From Dactylorhiza incarnata (taxonomy: Eukaryota > Streptophyta > Magnoliopsida > Asparagales > Orchidaceae): DNA of 64,000 nucleotides. Of the stretch, positions 21,881-33,518 are shown piece after piece. Position 1 is the first letter of the stretch, and every line of letters starts with the position of its first letter. A program made the position numbers and the translations under genes. The notes below the pieces were generated by a model. The model saw only the letters and a program-made list of their open reading frames with translations, was not told the DNA's origin and did not search any database. The stretch is taken from NCBI GenBank assembly GCA_033032865.1, contig JAWHQI010000001.1:1200001-1264000 (forward strand), given 5' to 3'.

Positions 21881-24504
21881 TGTAACAACCCTAAATTTTG
21901 AATTAATAATAATATTATTAATTATAAAGGTTAATTCCCTCCCCTGTTAAAACCCGACCCCCTCCCTGATTAAATCCCGAGCAGCAGCCCCGTTAAATCC
22001 CGTCTCCCGCTCGGCTAGGGCTCCCGCAGCCCCGTCTCCCGCGCGCCTCCAGCTCCGTTTTCTGCCGCTCATTCCGCCTCCCTGCTCGTCGGCGCCGCCT
22101 CCTACTGCCGTGGACGACGCCTCCTGCGCCTCCTCCTGCTCCCGGATCAACCTCCAGTCGGCGTCTGCCTCTCTTGTTCTTCCTCTGGCCGATCTCCAGC
22201 ATGTCGGCATCCCTCTTCCTCCCCCAAAGAGGCCAACAGCAGCACCCCTCCCTTCTTCTAGGGTTTTGCAGCCATAACCCCTCTTCTCCTTCGTCGATTT
22301 GGTCGGTGCTTGCTAGAGGAACTTTTAGGGTTTTCTTCCCTCTCCTACTCGGGCTCGATTTTGGCGAATTTTGGTAAGAAATTGCTCCTTCCCCTCCTAT
22401 TTTAAATTTTTGGCAGTCGTTATAATCGTCTGGTCTCTAGGTCTTTGTGACCCCCTGTGCCGTTCGTCGCACTAATTGACGGTAACACACAAAGCCCTCT
22501 CCGAATTAGGGCTTCCGCAACCTAAGCGCCGCCAAGTCTCCGTCTCCGCGTGGAATCTCTTCTCCCCTCTCTTTTGAGGGAGGTAATCCGCTAAACCCCC
22601 GTAGTTTATTTTCCGCGTCGTCGAATGCTTGTATTAGCATAGTAATTTATGCTATGTCGCCTTCATTGTGCTTGATCAGGTTCTTGGAATTTTGCTCGCG
22701 CTATTTGGCCGCCCCCGTCAGCTTCAGCTTATTTAAGGCAAGTAGAGATCCTTCTCTCTTGCAAACATTGAGCTGCAATTCATGTGTTTGTTCTTATAAT
22801 TATAGGTTTCACCGTTGAATCCACGTTTCATCAAATAAGTTTAGATCTTAGATTCCTGATTTGACTTGTTAATAAATTGAGGTTTTCACGTGTTTGAAAT
22901 GACACGAATTCGTGAACATGAATGATGTTATTTTGATTAGTCACCTAGATGAATGAATTCCTTATTTGATGGATAATTCAATGAATGATAGATTGTTGAG
23001 CATGTGTAACAAGCGTCGTGATAATAATAGTAATGATCTCTGGTTAACAAGTATATGATCGGTGTTTTTCTATCATATTCGGATCGTACACATGTTTACT
23101 TAGAAGTTAATCGTGTCTTGAAATGGATCAACCTGAATGAATGCTTGGTATCCTAGAAAATGATATATATACCAATCTTATTACTCGTGAATACTTGGAT
23201 CCGCAAGTTTTCAAAACTCTCTATCGAGTTCTCTGAGTCATCGAACCTTGTTTCTTATGCCTGTCTAGTTCCAAGACTTGGTTAAATAACGTTCTATAAC
23301 TTGATTCCTCCTGTTTCACGTTTCTAAAATATACTCTTGTATATCTGAATCACTAAGGTCCTGTGTGTCATAAGTAAATCTTGAAAGCTAGGGTTTAGGT
23401 GGTGCATCGTCTTGATTGCATAGTCACGGTAAGCAGGAAATACTCTTATTCTAGTAAGCCTTACACCCGGACATGAGTGTGAACCATGTGCGCCCACTAT
23501 AAACACCTACGCATTTCATTGATTACAGCTTATGATATTACATGATCTTTTATCTGCTTATTCCTGAATCTCCGGCAAGTCTTGAATCTGAACCTGTATC
23601 TGAACCTGAATCTGTCTGAATCATGAATCCTTCAGTTCATTTATGTGCTTAGCAATCATTGAAAGGTAGTGTTAAATTGATGTGACACCTTGAAGCGAGT
23701 TCCCGCTTACCTTGTAACGGGAACCAATAATGTCATAGCAAGCCCAATTACTTTGATAAGCCTTGCATTTAGACTCCTGTTTGAATCTCGTGCATCAGAA
23801 AGAAACACTTGCACCTTTCAATGATTACAACTAATGACATTACATGACTGAATCTTTGTTGTGCTTCGGAATAGCCTAATAATTCTGATTATTTCTACTC
23901 GTCTTGCTTACTGTCTGCCTTGCTAGCTTTGCTTCTGATAAAACTGGTACTTATACATTGTTGTTTCCCTTGCTAGTTTGTAATTTACCTTGCTTATGTT
24001 ATCAATGTTCTGAGGCTTTTCCTTCTTGTTTTGGATTTGCCTTAGTGTTTGCGCATGCGCCGCCTGCTCGCTGAGGCCGATCTGCGTCAAGCTTCAGGTT
24101 GTGTTTATATTTCATTTCTTTTACTGTCGGATATTTCTGTTATGTAGTAATTACGATCAGCCATTTTCTCTTGTTTCATGGACAACTGCTAGGCTAAATA
24201 TTATATGTACTAGAATTTATCATGTTTTGCATGCTCATTTATCTGCAATGAACACTACACAAAAATCTGTTTCAAAACTTATATCTTGAGCTTTTACTAA
24301 AATGCAAGTGCATCTGTTTCAAATTATCATGTTTTAAAGCTTCCGCATAAAAACAATTGTTTTCCTTCAAAAGTAACTATTTTAAGACTATTTATTAGTA
24401 TCTCTGCTTGCCCCTTAGCAGACATGGTTTTCCTTCCGCCCATGCCTGTGGCATCACGGCCCGCCCGAAGCGCGCTCTGGCACTTGTTGAGACGGGTCGT
24501 GACA
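21881..24504 (+). repeat. LARD-a 3' LTR (2624 bp)
   Basis: Full-length LTR from TGTAACAACCC to GTGACA. It has a GC-rich, plant 5'-UTR-like block (22000-22380) with a TTTTGGTAAGAAATT splice-donor-like site near 22370. The whole is similar to the 2.77-kb LTRs of LARD-b. Confidence 0.9.
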
Positions 24505-25242
24505 GTTACCTTCTTTGAACATATACCTTTTTTCTCTGATTAAGGAAAACAATTTTCCGTGCACGACAAGTTAGACCAGAGCTCTGAAACTGTGCTTCCT
24601 CTTCCTTCATTCACTGAGCATGTCGACATTGTCTCTATCATGAACATAACGTTCCTCTGGAGCCATATATTAATGATACTTTGCCAAACCACATACAGAA
24701 CTCCAAGTCTATCAGTTGAAAAGAATAAGGTAGGCCCCTGAATCCCCCACTACTCATATCCAGACATCAGATATTGCTCCACAGGTTCTTATCCTTGATT
24801 CTACCACTCCTTGGCATTGTAGTGTTCGTACTCAGCACCCTACCGAGAGGTATGTAAGTTATCACTATCTATTTTTTTCCATCTATGCCTATCTTATGGT
24901 GTAGCATCATCTGTTTCCATTCCTAACTATTTCCCTGAAGCTCTTCTTGGTCTCAAATGGAAAGAAGTCATGGAATGTGAAATGATGATTCTTAAGAAAC
25001 AAAATACACGGGAGACGGAGAAATTTTCTCATAATAAACATGTTGTTGGTTATCGTTGAGTGTTCACTATTAAGCATAATCAGAATGTGTCCGTTGATAG
25101 TGTTGACTATCAACAAATATTTGCATATATCGACAAATTGAATGTTGTTCGTATTCTTCTTTCTATTGCAACCCAACAATCATGGCCCTTCACCAACTTG
25201 ATTTTAAAAATGCATTCTTGCATGGGGATCTTTGAGAAGAAG
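24505..25242 (+). pseudogene. Copia-B region between integrase and reverse transcriptase
   Basis: The first codons (TFFEHIPFF-like) continue the post-integrase block interrupted by LARD-a. From about 24935 the sequence encodes KWKEVMECEM, then VVGYR and VRILLSIATQQ and the start of the LKMHSCMGIFEKK block, the early reverse-transcriptase domain. It is cut at 25242 by LARD-b. Several stops are present. Confidence 0.75.
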
Positions 25243-28014
25243 TGTCACGACCCGTCTCGACAAGAGTCAGAGTGCGCTTCGGGGCGGGCCGTGATGCCAC
25301 AGGCATGCGTGAAAAGAAATCCACTGCTGAGGCGGAAACAGGAATACTACAAATAGTTTTAAAAGAGTTGTCTTTGGTTAAAACAGGTTGATTTATTGCG
25401 GAAGCTTTAAAATATGATAACTTGAAACAGGTGCACATGCATTTTAATAAAAGCTCAAGATACAAGTTTTGAAACAGATTTTTGTGCAGTGTTCATCGCA
25501 GATAAATGAGCATGCAAAACATGATAAATTCTAGTACTTATAATATTTAGCCTAGCAGTTGTCCATGAAACTAGAGAAAATGGCTGATCGTAATAACTAC
25601 ATAACAGAAATATCCGACAGTAAAAGAAATGAAACATAAACACAAAACCTGAAGCTTGACGCAGATCGGCCTCAGCGAGCAGGCGGCGCATGCGCAAACA
25701 CTAAGGCAAATCCAAAACAAGAAGGAAAAGCCTCAGAACATTGATAACATAAGCAAGGTAAATTACAAACTAGTAAGGGAAACAGCAATGTATAAGTACC
25801 AGTTTTTATCAGAAGCAAAGCTAGCAAGGCAGACAGTAAGCAAGACGAGTAGAAATAATCAGAATTATTAGGCTATTCTGAAGCACAACAAAGATTCAGT
25901 CATGTAATGTCATTAGTTGTAATCATTGAAAGGTGCAAGTGTTTCTTTCTGATGCACGAGATTCTAACAAGAGTCTAAATGCAAGGCTTATCAAAGTAAT
26001 TGGGCTTGCTATGACATTATTGGTTCCCGTTACAAGGTAAGCGGGAACTCGCTTCAAGGCGTCACATCAATTTAACGCTACCTTTCAATGATTGCTAAGC
26101 ACATAAATGAACTGAAGGATTCATGATTCAGACAGATTCAAGTTCAGATACAGGTTCAGATTCAAGACTTGCCGGAGATTCAGGAATAAGCAGATAAAAG
26201 ATCATGTAATATCATAAGCTGTAATCAATGAAATGAGTAGGTGTTTATAGTGGGCGCACATGGTTCACACTCATGTCCGGGTGTAAGGCTTACTAGAATA
26301 AGAGTATTTCCTGCTTACCGTGACCATGCAATCAAGACGATGCACCACCTAAACCCTAGCTTCCAAGATTTACTTATGACACACAGGACCTTAGTGATTC
26401 AAAAATTGGTGATTCTAATTGAAACAGACTCACGCTGAGGAAAACATCAGATCAAGAGAAATAGACTCTATCCAAGTCTTTCAACCAAGCAGGCATAAGG
26501 AACAGAATTTGATGACTCGAGAACTCGAAAGAGAGTTTTGAAACTTGCGGTTTCAAGTATTTACGAGTAAAAAAATTACTATAGATCATTATCTAGGATA
26601 TCAGGTATTCCTTTAGATTTAGTCATTCCAAAACACGAATATCTTCTAAGTAGAGACGTGCACGACCCAAACATTTCATATCGAACACATTTCGTCTAAT
26701 TGCTAGCAAATAATCTTAACATTTGTCAATATACCAATTAATGTTCATGCTCAAAAAGAACTACTAATCCTCCAATTAAAATCATCATTCCACATTTCAC
26801 AACTCGTGTTATTTCGAATGCGTGAAACCTCAAACTACTATCGAGTCAAATCAAGCAATCAAAACTAAACTTATTTGATGAAACGTAGATTCAAAGGTGA
26901 AACATATAATCATAAGAACAGGTCATGCTAAATAAAATTCAATGCTTGCAAGAGAGAGGGATCTCTACTTGCCTTAAATGAGTCTGAATTTGACGGCGGC
27001 GGCTAAGCGGCGCAAGCAAAATAGAAATCACATTTCAAACCTGCTCAAGAACGACGAAAGCAACATAGCATAATTCACTAAGCTAACACGAGCATTTTAC
27101 GATGCGGAAAATAAACAAAGAGGGTTTAGCGGATTTTACCTCCCTCAAAAGTGAGGGGAGAAGAGATTCCACGCGGAGACGGAGGCTACTACGAGCAAAT
27201 CGGAGATTTGGCGGCGCTTAGGCGACGGAAACCCTAAATCGGAAGGGTCATCAAGAGATTCCGCCAATTGGAGCGACGAACGGCACCGGGGGCACGAATA
27301 CCAAAGGATTCGGCGATTACGAGCGGGCAAAACCTTGAATCAACAGAAAATCCGTAATTTGGAGTGCACAATTTGCAAAATAATTCGAGAACAATTTGAA
27401 CAAAGGCGGAAAGGAGGAGTTCCTTACCCGAGGAAACCAAAATCTGAGCCCAAGGAGGAGAGGGGAGGAAACCCTAGACGTTCCTCACGTAAAAACTCGG
27501 CCCAAGCGGAGAGGAAGGGGTCGGAGAGGAGGTGGCTGCCGACCCCTATGGAGGAGGAGAAAGCTGTCGGTCCTTGAGGAAGAGCAAGGGGAGGAGGAGG
27601 GTTGTTGCCGGCCCCTTGAAGGAAGGAGAGGCTGTCAGCCCTAGAGGGGGAGAAGAAGGCTGAGGCTATCGGCTTTGGGAGGGAGATCCCGTCGACCTCT
27701 GCAGGAGGAGGAGGCGGCCAGAGGAAGAGCTCCAGTCGGCCACGAGTAAGAAACAGGGCGGCGCCGGTAGGAGCAGGAGGCGGAGTCTTGCGTGCGGGAG
27801 ACGGGAGCAGAGGGCGAGCGGGAGACGGGAGATGCGCGGGAGACGGGCTGGAGCGGGAGACGCGATCGAGAGGGAGCATCGGGAGACCTAGCAGAGCGGG
27901 ATTAAATTGAGGGGGGAACTAGCGGGATTTAGCAGGGATGCGGCTGGGGTGCGGCTAGACATCAAGGCTTCATAAAAAATGTTTTATTAGTAGTATTATT
28001 TTAGGGTTGTTACA
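25243..28014 (-). repeat. LARD-b 3' LTR (2772 bp)
   Basis: The plus strand reads TGTCACGACCCGTCTCG at the start and GGGTTGTTACA at the end. Open frames in the GC-rich zone around 27400-27880 are shared with the other LTR, have no recognisable domain and are not called as genes. Confidence 0.93.
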
Positions 28015-29144
28015 TTCTCCCCTACTTAGGAATTTTCGTCCCGAAACTTTCTGGGAATTCTCTGAATGGGACATCTCATGGCGATGATTCATATGTCATT
28101 TAATCCAAACAAGATTCGCAGGTCAAGACATGGAAGCTAACTATTAATATGTTAGAACTGAAAGGAATACAAGCGCGGAGACTTACCAAGATCAAGAGAA
28201 AAAAATGCGGGTACTTGCTTCGCATATCAGATTCAAGTTCCCGAGAGAATTATTCAGACTTTTCATGCATTCAAAACACAGTTATTATCGGGATGATTTT
28301 CTTTCGAAGCTTGCGTACTTGATACTCTACAATCTTAGCAGGTATGACAAGGTACGAAGGATTGGATCCAGGGAACACAAGAATTGCTTCACTTGGCTCG
28401 GAATTGAGAGGTAAGACTCAAGAATTCGAGAGCGAACAATTTTTGCACGAAGGGGTAACTTACTTACGATGTTGACGCTTAAGAGCTAACCAGAAGAAGA
28501 TACTGGAGAATCAGATGAGATCGATAAACAGCAGAACAGGAAGCACTAATTACGAATATCAGAGATTTGAAACTGGAGATTCTAAAACATTTCCTACTGT
28601 CAGGTACATAAAATATGTAATAATTACAGCATTTTCATTGGACAACTCTAGGTAATGATTATGCAAGTGCAACCATGAGATCGTGTGCGATGTCAAGCAA
28701 ATAGTAAAACCATGCGTGTGCAATCATTATTGTTGTTCTTGGCTTCACACTTGTGCAATAATTTATGATATGAATGCAATGAATGGATACACATGCCATG
28801 TTAAGCGCCCATATCACTTAACATGTCATGCATATTAAGACTCTAATGCCAACGCACTTGAAAATATTAAACTGCCAATAACCATTTAATATTCGCAAGC
28901 GGTGTATATCATAGTGGAATTCATATGCACAAAAATGTTAAGTTTGCTCATACTCCCTTAACATTCATGTGCATACTACTCATGCTTATGAGTGAGTGTG
29001 TGCGTGTTTCAGCCGCGAACAACACATAATGACAAGGTGCGTGAAGAAATGATGCATGTATAAATATTTATAAAATAAGATTCAAAATGTTTGATAATTG
29101 TAAAATACTTTATCTTTAGAAACAAACCTATCTCTGATACCAAC
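28015..29144 (-). other. LARD-b interior, non-coding
   Basis: The reverse complement of the LARD-a interior with scattered changes. It includes a polypurine tract just above 28014, the hairpin series and the primer site at about 29131-29143. No gag or pol. Confidence 0.88.
28797..28965 (-). ncRNA. Three consecutive leader hairpins of LARD-b
   Basis: The counterpart of the LARD-a series, read on the minus strand: 28934-28965 pairs AATGTTAA with TTAACATT, 28863-28893 pairs AATATTAA with TTAATATT, and 28797-28825 pairs CATGTTAA with TTAACATG. Stems are unchanged from LARD-a, while two loops differ (TATGAGC and TATTGGC instead of TATGGGC). Conservation of arms over loops supports pairing. Confidence 0.55.
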
Positions 29145-31929
29145 TGTCACGACCCGTTTCGACAAGAGTCAGAGTGCGCTTCGGGGCGGGCTGTGATGCC
29201 ACAGGCATGGGCGAAAAGAAATTCATGCCTGCTAAGGCGGAAACAGGAATACTACAAATAGTTTTAAAAGAGTTGCCTTGGTTAAAACAGGTTGATTTAT
29301 TGCGGAAGCTTTAAAATATGATAACTTGAAACAGGTGCACATGCATTTTAATAAAAGCTCAAGATACAAGTTTTGAAACAGATTTTTGTGCAGTGTTTAT
29401 CGCAGATAAATGAGCATGCAAAACATGATAAATTCTAGTACTTATAATATTTAGCCAAGCAGTTGTCCATGAAACAAGAGAAAATGGCTGATCGTAATTA
29501 CTACATAACAGAAATATCCGACAGTAAAAGAAATGAAACATAAACACAAAACCTGAAGCTTGACGCAGATCGGCCTCAGCGAGCAGGCGGCACATGCGCA
29601 AACACTAAGGCAAATCCAAAACAAGAAGGAAAAGTCTCAGAACATTGATAACATAAGCAAGGTAAATTACAAACTAGCAAGGGAAACAGCAATGTATAAG
29701 TACCAGTTTTTATCAGAAGCAAAGCTAGCAAGGCAGACAGTAAGCAAGACGAGTAGAAATAATCAGAATTATTAGGCTATTCCGAAGCAGAACAAAGATT
29801 CAGTCATGTAATGTCATTAGTTGTAATCATTGAAAGGTGCAAGTGTTTCTTTCTGATGCACGAGATTCTAACAGGAGTCTAAATGCAAGGCTTATCAAAG
29901 TAATTGGGCTTGCTATGGCATTATTGGTTCCCGTTACAAGGTAAGCGGGAACTCGCTTCAAGGCGTCACATCAATTTAACACTACCTTTCAATGATTGCT
30001 AAGCACATAAATGAAATGAAGGATTCATGATTCAGACAGATTCAGGTTCAGATACAGGTTCAGATTCAAGACTTGCCGGAGATTCAAAAATAAGCAGATA
30101 AAAGATCATGTAATATCATAAGCTGTAATCAATGAAATGCGTAGGTGTTTATAGTGGGCGTACATGGTTCACACTCATGTCCGGGTGTAAGGCTTACTAG
30201 AATAAGAGTATTTCCTGCTTACCGTGATCATGCAATCAAGACGATGCACCACCTAAACCCTAGCTTCCAAGATTTACTTATGACACACAGGACCTTAGTG
30301 ATTCAGAAATTGGTGATTCTAATTGAAACAGACTCACGCTGAGGAAAACATCAGATCAAGAGAAATAGACTCTATCCAAGTCTTTCAACCAAGCAGGCAT
30401 AAGGAACAGAATTTGACGACTCAAGAACTCGAAAGAGAGTTTTGAAACTTTGGGGTTCAAGTATTCACGAGTAATAAGATTACTATAGATCATTATCTAG
30501 GATATCAGGTATTCCTTTAGATTTAGTCATTCCAAAACACGAATATCTTCTCAGTAGAGACGTGCACGACCCAAACATTTCATATCGAACACATTTCGTC
30601 TAATTGCTAGCAAATATTCTTAACATTTGCCAATATACCAATTAATGTTCATGCTCAAAAAGAACTACTAATCCTCCAATTAAAATCATCATTCCACATT
30701 TCACAACTCGTGTTATTTCGAATGCGTGAAACCTCAAACTACTATCGAGTCAAATTAAGCAATCAAAACTAAACTTATTTGATGAAACGTGGATTCAAAG
30801 GTGAAACATATAATCATAAGAACAGGTCATGCTAAATAAAATTCAATGCTTGCAAGAGAGAGGGATCTCTACTTGCCTTAAATGAGTCTGAATTTGACGG
30901 CGGCGGCTAAGCGGCGCAAGCAAAATAGAAGTCACATTTCAAACCTGCTCAAGAACGACGAAAGCAACATAGCATAATTCACTACGCTAACACGAGCATT
31001 TTACCATGCGGAAAATAAACAAAGAGGGTTTAGCGGATTTTACCTCCCTCAAAAGTGAGGGGAGAAAAGATTCCACGCGGAGACGGAGACGACTACGAGC
31101 AAATCGGAGATTTGGCGGCGCTTAGGCGACGGAAACCCTAAATCGGAAGGGTCATCAAGAGATTCCGCCAATTGGAGCGACGAACGGCACCGGGGGCACG
31201 AATACCAAAAGATTTGGCGATTACGAGCGGGCAAAACCTTGAATCAACAGAAAATCCGTAATTTGGAGTGCACAATTTGCAAAATAATTCGAGAACAATT
31301 TGAACAAAGGCGGAAAGGAGGAGTTCCTTACCCGAGGAAACCAAAATCTGGGCCCAAGGAGGAGAGGGGAGGAAACCCTAGACGTTCCTCGCGCAAAAAC
31401 TCGGCCCAAGCGGAGATGAAGGGGTTGCCGGAGGGAGAGGAGGTGGCTGCCGACCCCTATGGAGGAGGAGAAAGCTGTCGGTCCTTGAGGAAGAGCAAGG
31501 GGAGGAGGAGGGTTGTTGCCGGCCCCTTGAAGGAAGGAGAGGTTGTCAGCCCTAGAGGGGGAGAAGAAGGCTGAAGCTATCGGCTTTGGGAGGGAGATCC
31601 CGTCGACCTCTGCAGGAGGAGGAGGCGGCCAGAGGAAGAGCTCCAGTCGGCCACGAGTAAGAAGCAGGGCGGCGCCGGTAGGAGGAGCAGGAGGCGGAGT
31701 CTTACGTGCGGGAGACGGGAGCAGAGGGCGAGCGGGAGACGGGAGATGCGCGGGAGACGGGCTGGAGCGGGAGACACGATCGAGAGGGGGCATCGGGAGA
31801 CCTAGCAGAGCGGGATTAAATCGAGGGGGGGAACTAGCGGGATTTAGCAGGGATGCGGCTGGGGTGCGGCTAGACAGCAAGGCTTCATAAAAAATGTTTT
31901 ATTAGTAGTATTATTTTAGGGTTGTTACA
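29145..31929 (-). repeat. LARD-b 5' LTR (2785 bp)
   Basis: It is nearly the same as 25243-28014, with scattered substitutions and short indels. TSD AGAAG follows at 31930. Confidence 0.93.
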
Positions 31930-32700
31930 AGAAGTCCATCTCACTCCTCCCCCATGTTTTCTCTTAAGCAAATCCGATCATGTTCGCACATTAAATAAAG
32001 CTATTTATGTACTCAAACAATCCCCACGGGCCAGGTTTGAGACACTTAACACTAAACTTCTACAATTGGGTTTTTTACGAAGTATGTATGATCATTTTGT
32101 CTTTATCCACAAGATGGGTTCAAATACCATTGTTTTTGTTGTCTATGTGGATGACATCATTCTCATTGATTCTAGTGACTGTCATATTATTGAAGTCAAA
32201 AATGGCTCACATTTGTCATGATATCAAGGATCTGGGTGCTTTATCATACTTCTGAGGGATTTAAGTGGCTAGGTTTGCGGAGGATCTATATTTTTCAACT
32301 AAAATATGTTCTAAAACTTCTTGAAGAAATAGAGGATTTTGGAGCCAAACCTGTAGAGAGTCCCGTCGACCTGAAAATATGGCATGCACAAACAAGACTC
32401 GTGATTTTGAAACAAAATTGAAGTCTCAATGATTAATGGGCAAATTAATCTACTTGACTATACCAAACCTGATATTGTATTTGTTGTATCTTTGGTAAGC
32501 CAATTTATACATGAGCCGAGAGTACATCATTACGAGATAGTTCTTAGGATAGTAAAATATTTAAAAGGATCGACGGGGAAAGAAATCCTGTAAGACAATT
32601 CATACATGATTCGAGAGTACATCATTATGAGGTAGTTCTTACGATAGTAAAATGTTTAAGAGGATCGACAGGGAAATAAATCTTATATAGAAAACATTTT
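31930..32700 (+). pseudogene. Copia-B reverse transcriptase and RNase H remnant
   Basis: 31935-32200 encodes EVHLTPPP, NKAIYVLKQSPRARF and the catalytic FVVYVDDIILID, a Copia reverse transcriptase. 32218-32700 continues, with frame changes, through a DLGALSYF-like block and SQFIHEPRVHHYE/RIVKYLKGSTGK. The last part is tandemly duplicated with a 95-base period. No 3' LTR follows. Confidence 0.82.
32480..32690 (+). repeat. 95-bp imperfect tandem duplication in Copia-B
   Basis: The stretch from GCCAATTTATACATGA to GGGGAAAGAAATCC is repeated head to tail with diverged copies; for example GAGAGTACATCATTA starts at 32518 and again at 32613. The copies differ at more than ten positions, so the event is old. 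Confidence 0.8.
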
Positions 32701-33269
32701 ATATAGAAAGCATGATTTGACTAGCACATTTTAAGAAATCATGAAAGAATAGTATACCTCCTAATTTAAGCACAGCATGCACAGAATGCTTCATCTGCAG
32801 CCTTAACTCCAAATCTCGGTAGTTTAGAATTTAGATAATGCATGTATTTAGTTTCAACTTTCACAGTTCATCATCATTAATAGATTAATCATCTACTATT
32901 TAGGGCCTACTTTATGAATCATGTTTCAATCGTTCAGATTTTATATTATTTGATGTGCTAAACCGAAATTATGCAAATAATATCGAACAACTTTCATCCA
33001 TGTAATCATTGTTCAACTCCTCTTTCTAATCCTTTGAAACTTTATCTAGTACTTCTGACTTGCGAATTTCTCTAACTTCACTATGAACGTCTACTAGCCT
33101 TTGAAGTGCCACACTAGGAACTAAAAACTTGTATTTATTAATGCTACAAAAAAAGAAAATCAGAAAAACATGTTTCTTTTTCTCAAAATAGACAGAAAGG
33201 TGGTGAGAAGTTTGCCATTGGCCTCCTAAATTTACCCAGAAATCAGAAAAGTAAAAAAGCATGACGCAC
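32701..33269. other. Sequence between Copia-B and bHLH exons, nothing firm
   Basis: AT-rich sequence without a convincing gene. On the minus strand a short frame near 32760-32800 ends in a cysteine-containing tail before a stop and could be a remnant of the last bHLH exon, but the similarity is too weak to call. Confidence 0.35.
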
Positions 33270-33480
33270 CTTAATCTGGCTCTGTAGCCCTTTGATGTGT
33301 TGAACTGCCAAATCCAACATGTCTGAGGTACTTGTTTGCTGAAATAATAAGAATATCAGTTATTAGGGTCATTGAATATGTAAATTCACCACTTTGTTGC
33401 CATATACAGGTTCATATCATGCTAAAATAGCTAATATATATAAAGAGAGATGGAGAGAACTTGGTGGTGGTGGTGGTGGT

Positions 33481-33518
<38 letters not shown>

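Larger units (their letters stand above)
19560..24504 (+). mobile_element. LARD-a, non-coding LTR retrotransposon
   Basis: LTRs of 1188 bp (19560-20747) and 2624 bp (21881-24504) start TGTAACAACCC and end GTGACA. A primer site TGGTATCAGAGCC lies at 20750 and a GTAGGGGAGAA polypurine tract before the 3' LTR. The 1133-bp interior has no gag or pol. Flanks are GTTAA (19555) and GTTAC (24505), a 5-bp duplication with one change. Large LTRs, short non-coding interior and intact signals define a LARD, which must use proteins made by other elements. It is inserted in Copia-B. Confidence 0.92.
25243..31929 (-). mobile_element. LARD-b, non-coding LTR retrotransposon, opposite orientation
   Basis: LTRs at 25243-28014 (2772 bp) and 29145-31929 (2785 bp) bound a 1130-bp non-coding interior. 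A perfect AGAAG duplication flanks it (25238-25242 and 31930-31934). The primer site (minus strand, degenerate TGGTATCAGAGA) lies just below 29145, so the 5' LTR is the right-hand one. It is the same family as LARD-a. It is inserted in the reverse-transcriptase region of Copia-B. Confidence 0.95.
10081..32700 (+). mobile_element. Copia-B, decayed Copia host of several nested insertions
   Basis: A plus-strand Copia can be followed in pieces: LTR end and primer site (10081-10200), gag (15870-16623, 18226 on), integrase (to 19559), reverse transcriptase (24505-25242 and 31930-32250) and RNase H region (to about 32690). Its inserts are a hAT-like MITE with Copia-A, a probable solo LTR, and two LARDs. 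At each LARD the flanking codons on both sides belong to the same Copia domain. No 3' LTR was found, so the 3' end is truncated. Confidence 0.85.

Noticed and set aside
27424..27879. 151-codon Pro/Ser-rich minus-strand frame and its partner at 31221-31880
   Set aside because: Part of the GC-rich LTR block of LARD-b; frame lengths differ between copies because of indels, so coding selection is unlikely.
33026..33262. Minus-strand frame with FLVPSVALQRLVDVHSEV as possible last bHLH exon
   Set aside because: It overlaps the expected intron start and shows no similarity to the usual C terminus of this bHLH group.
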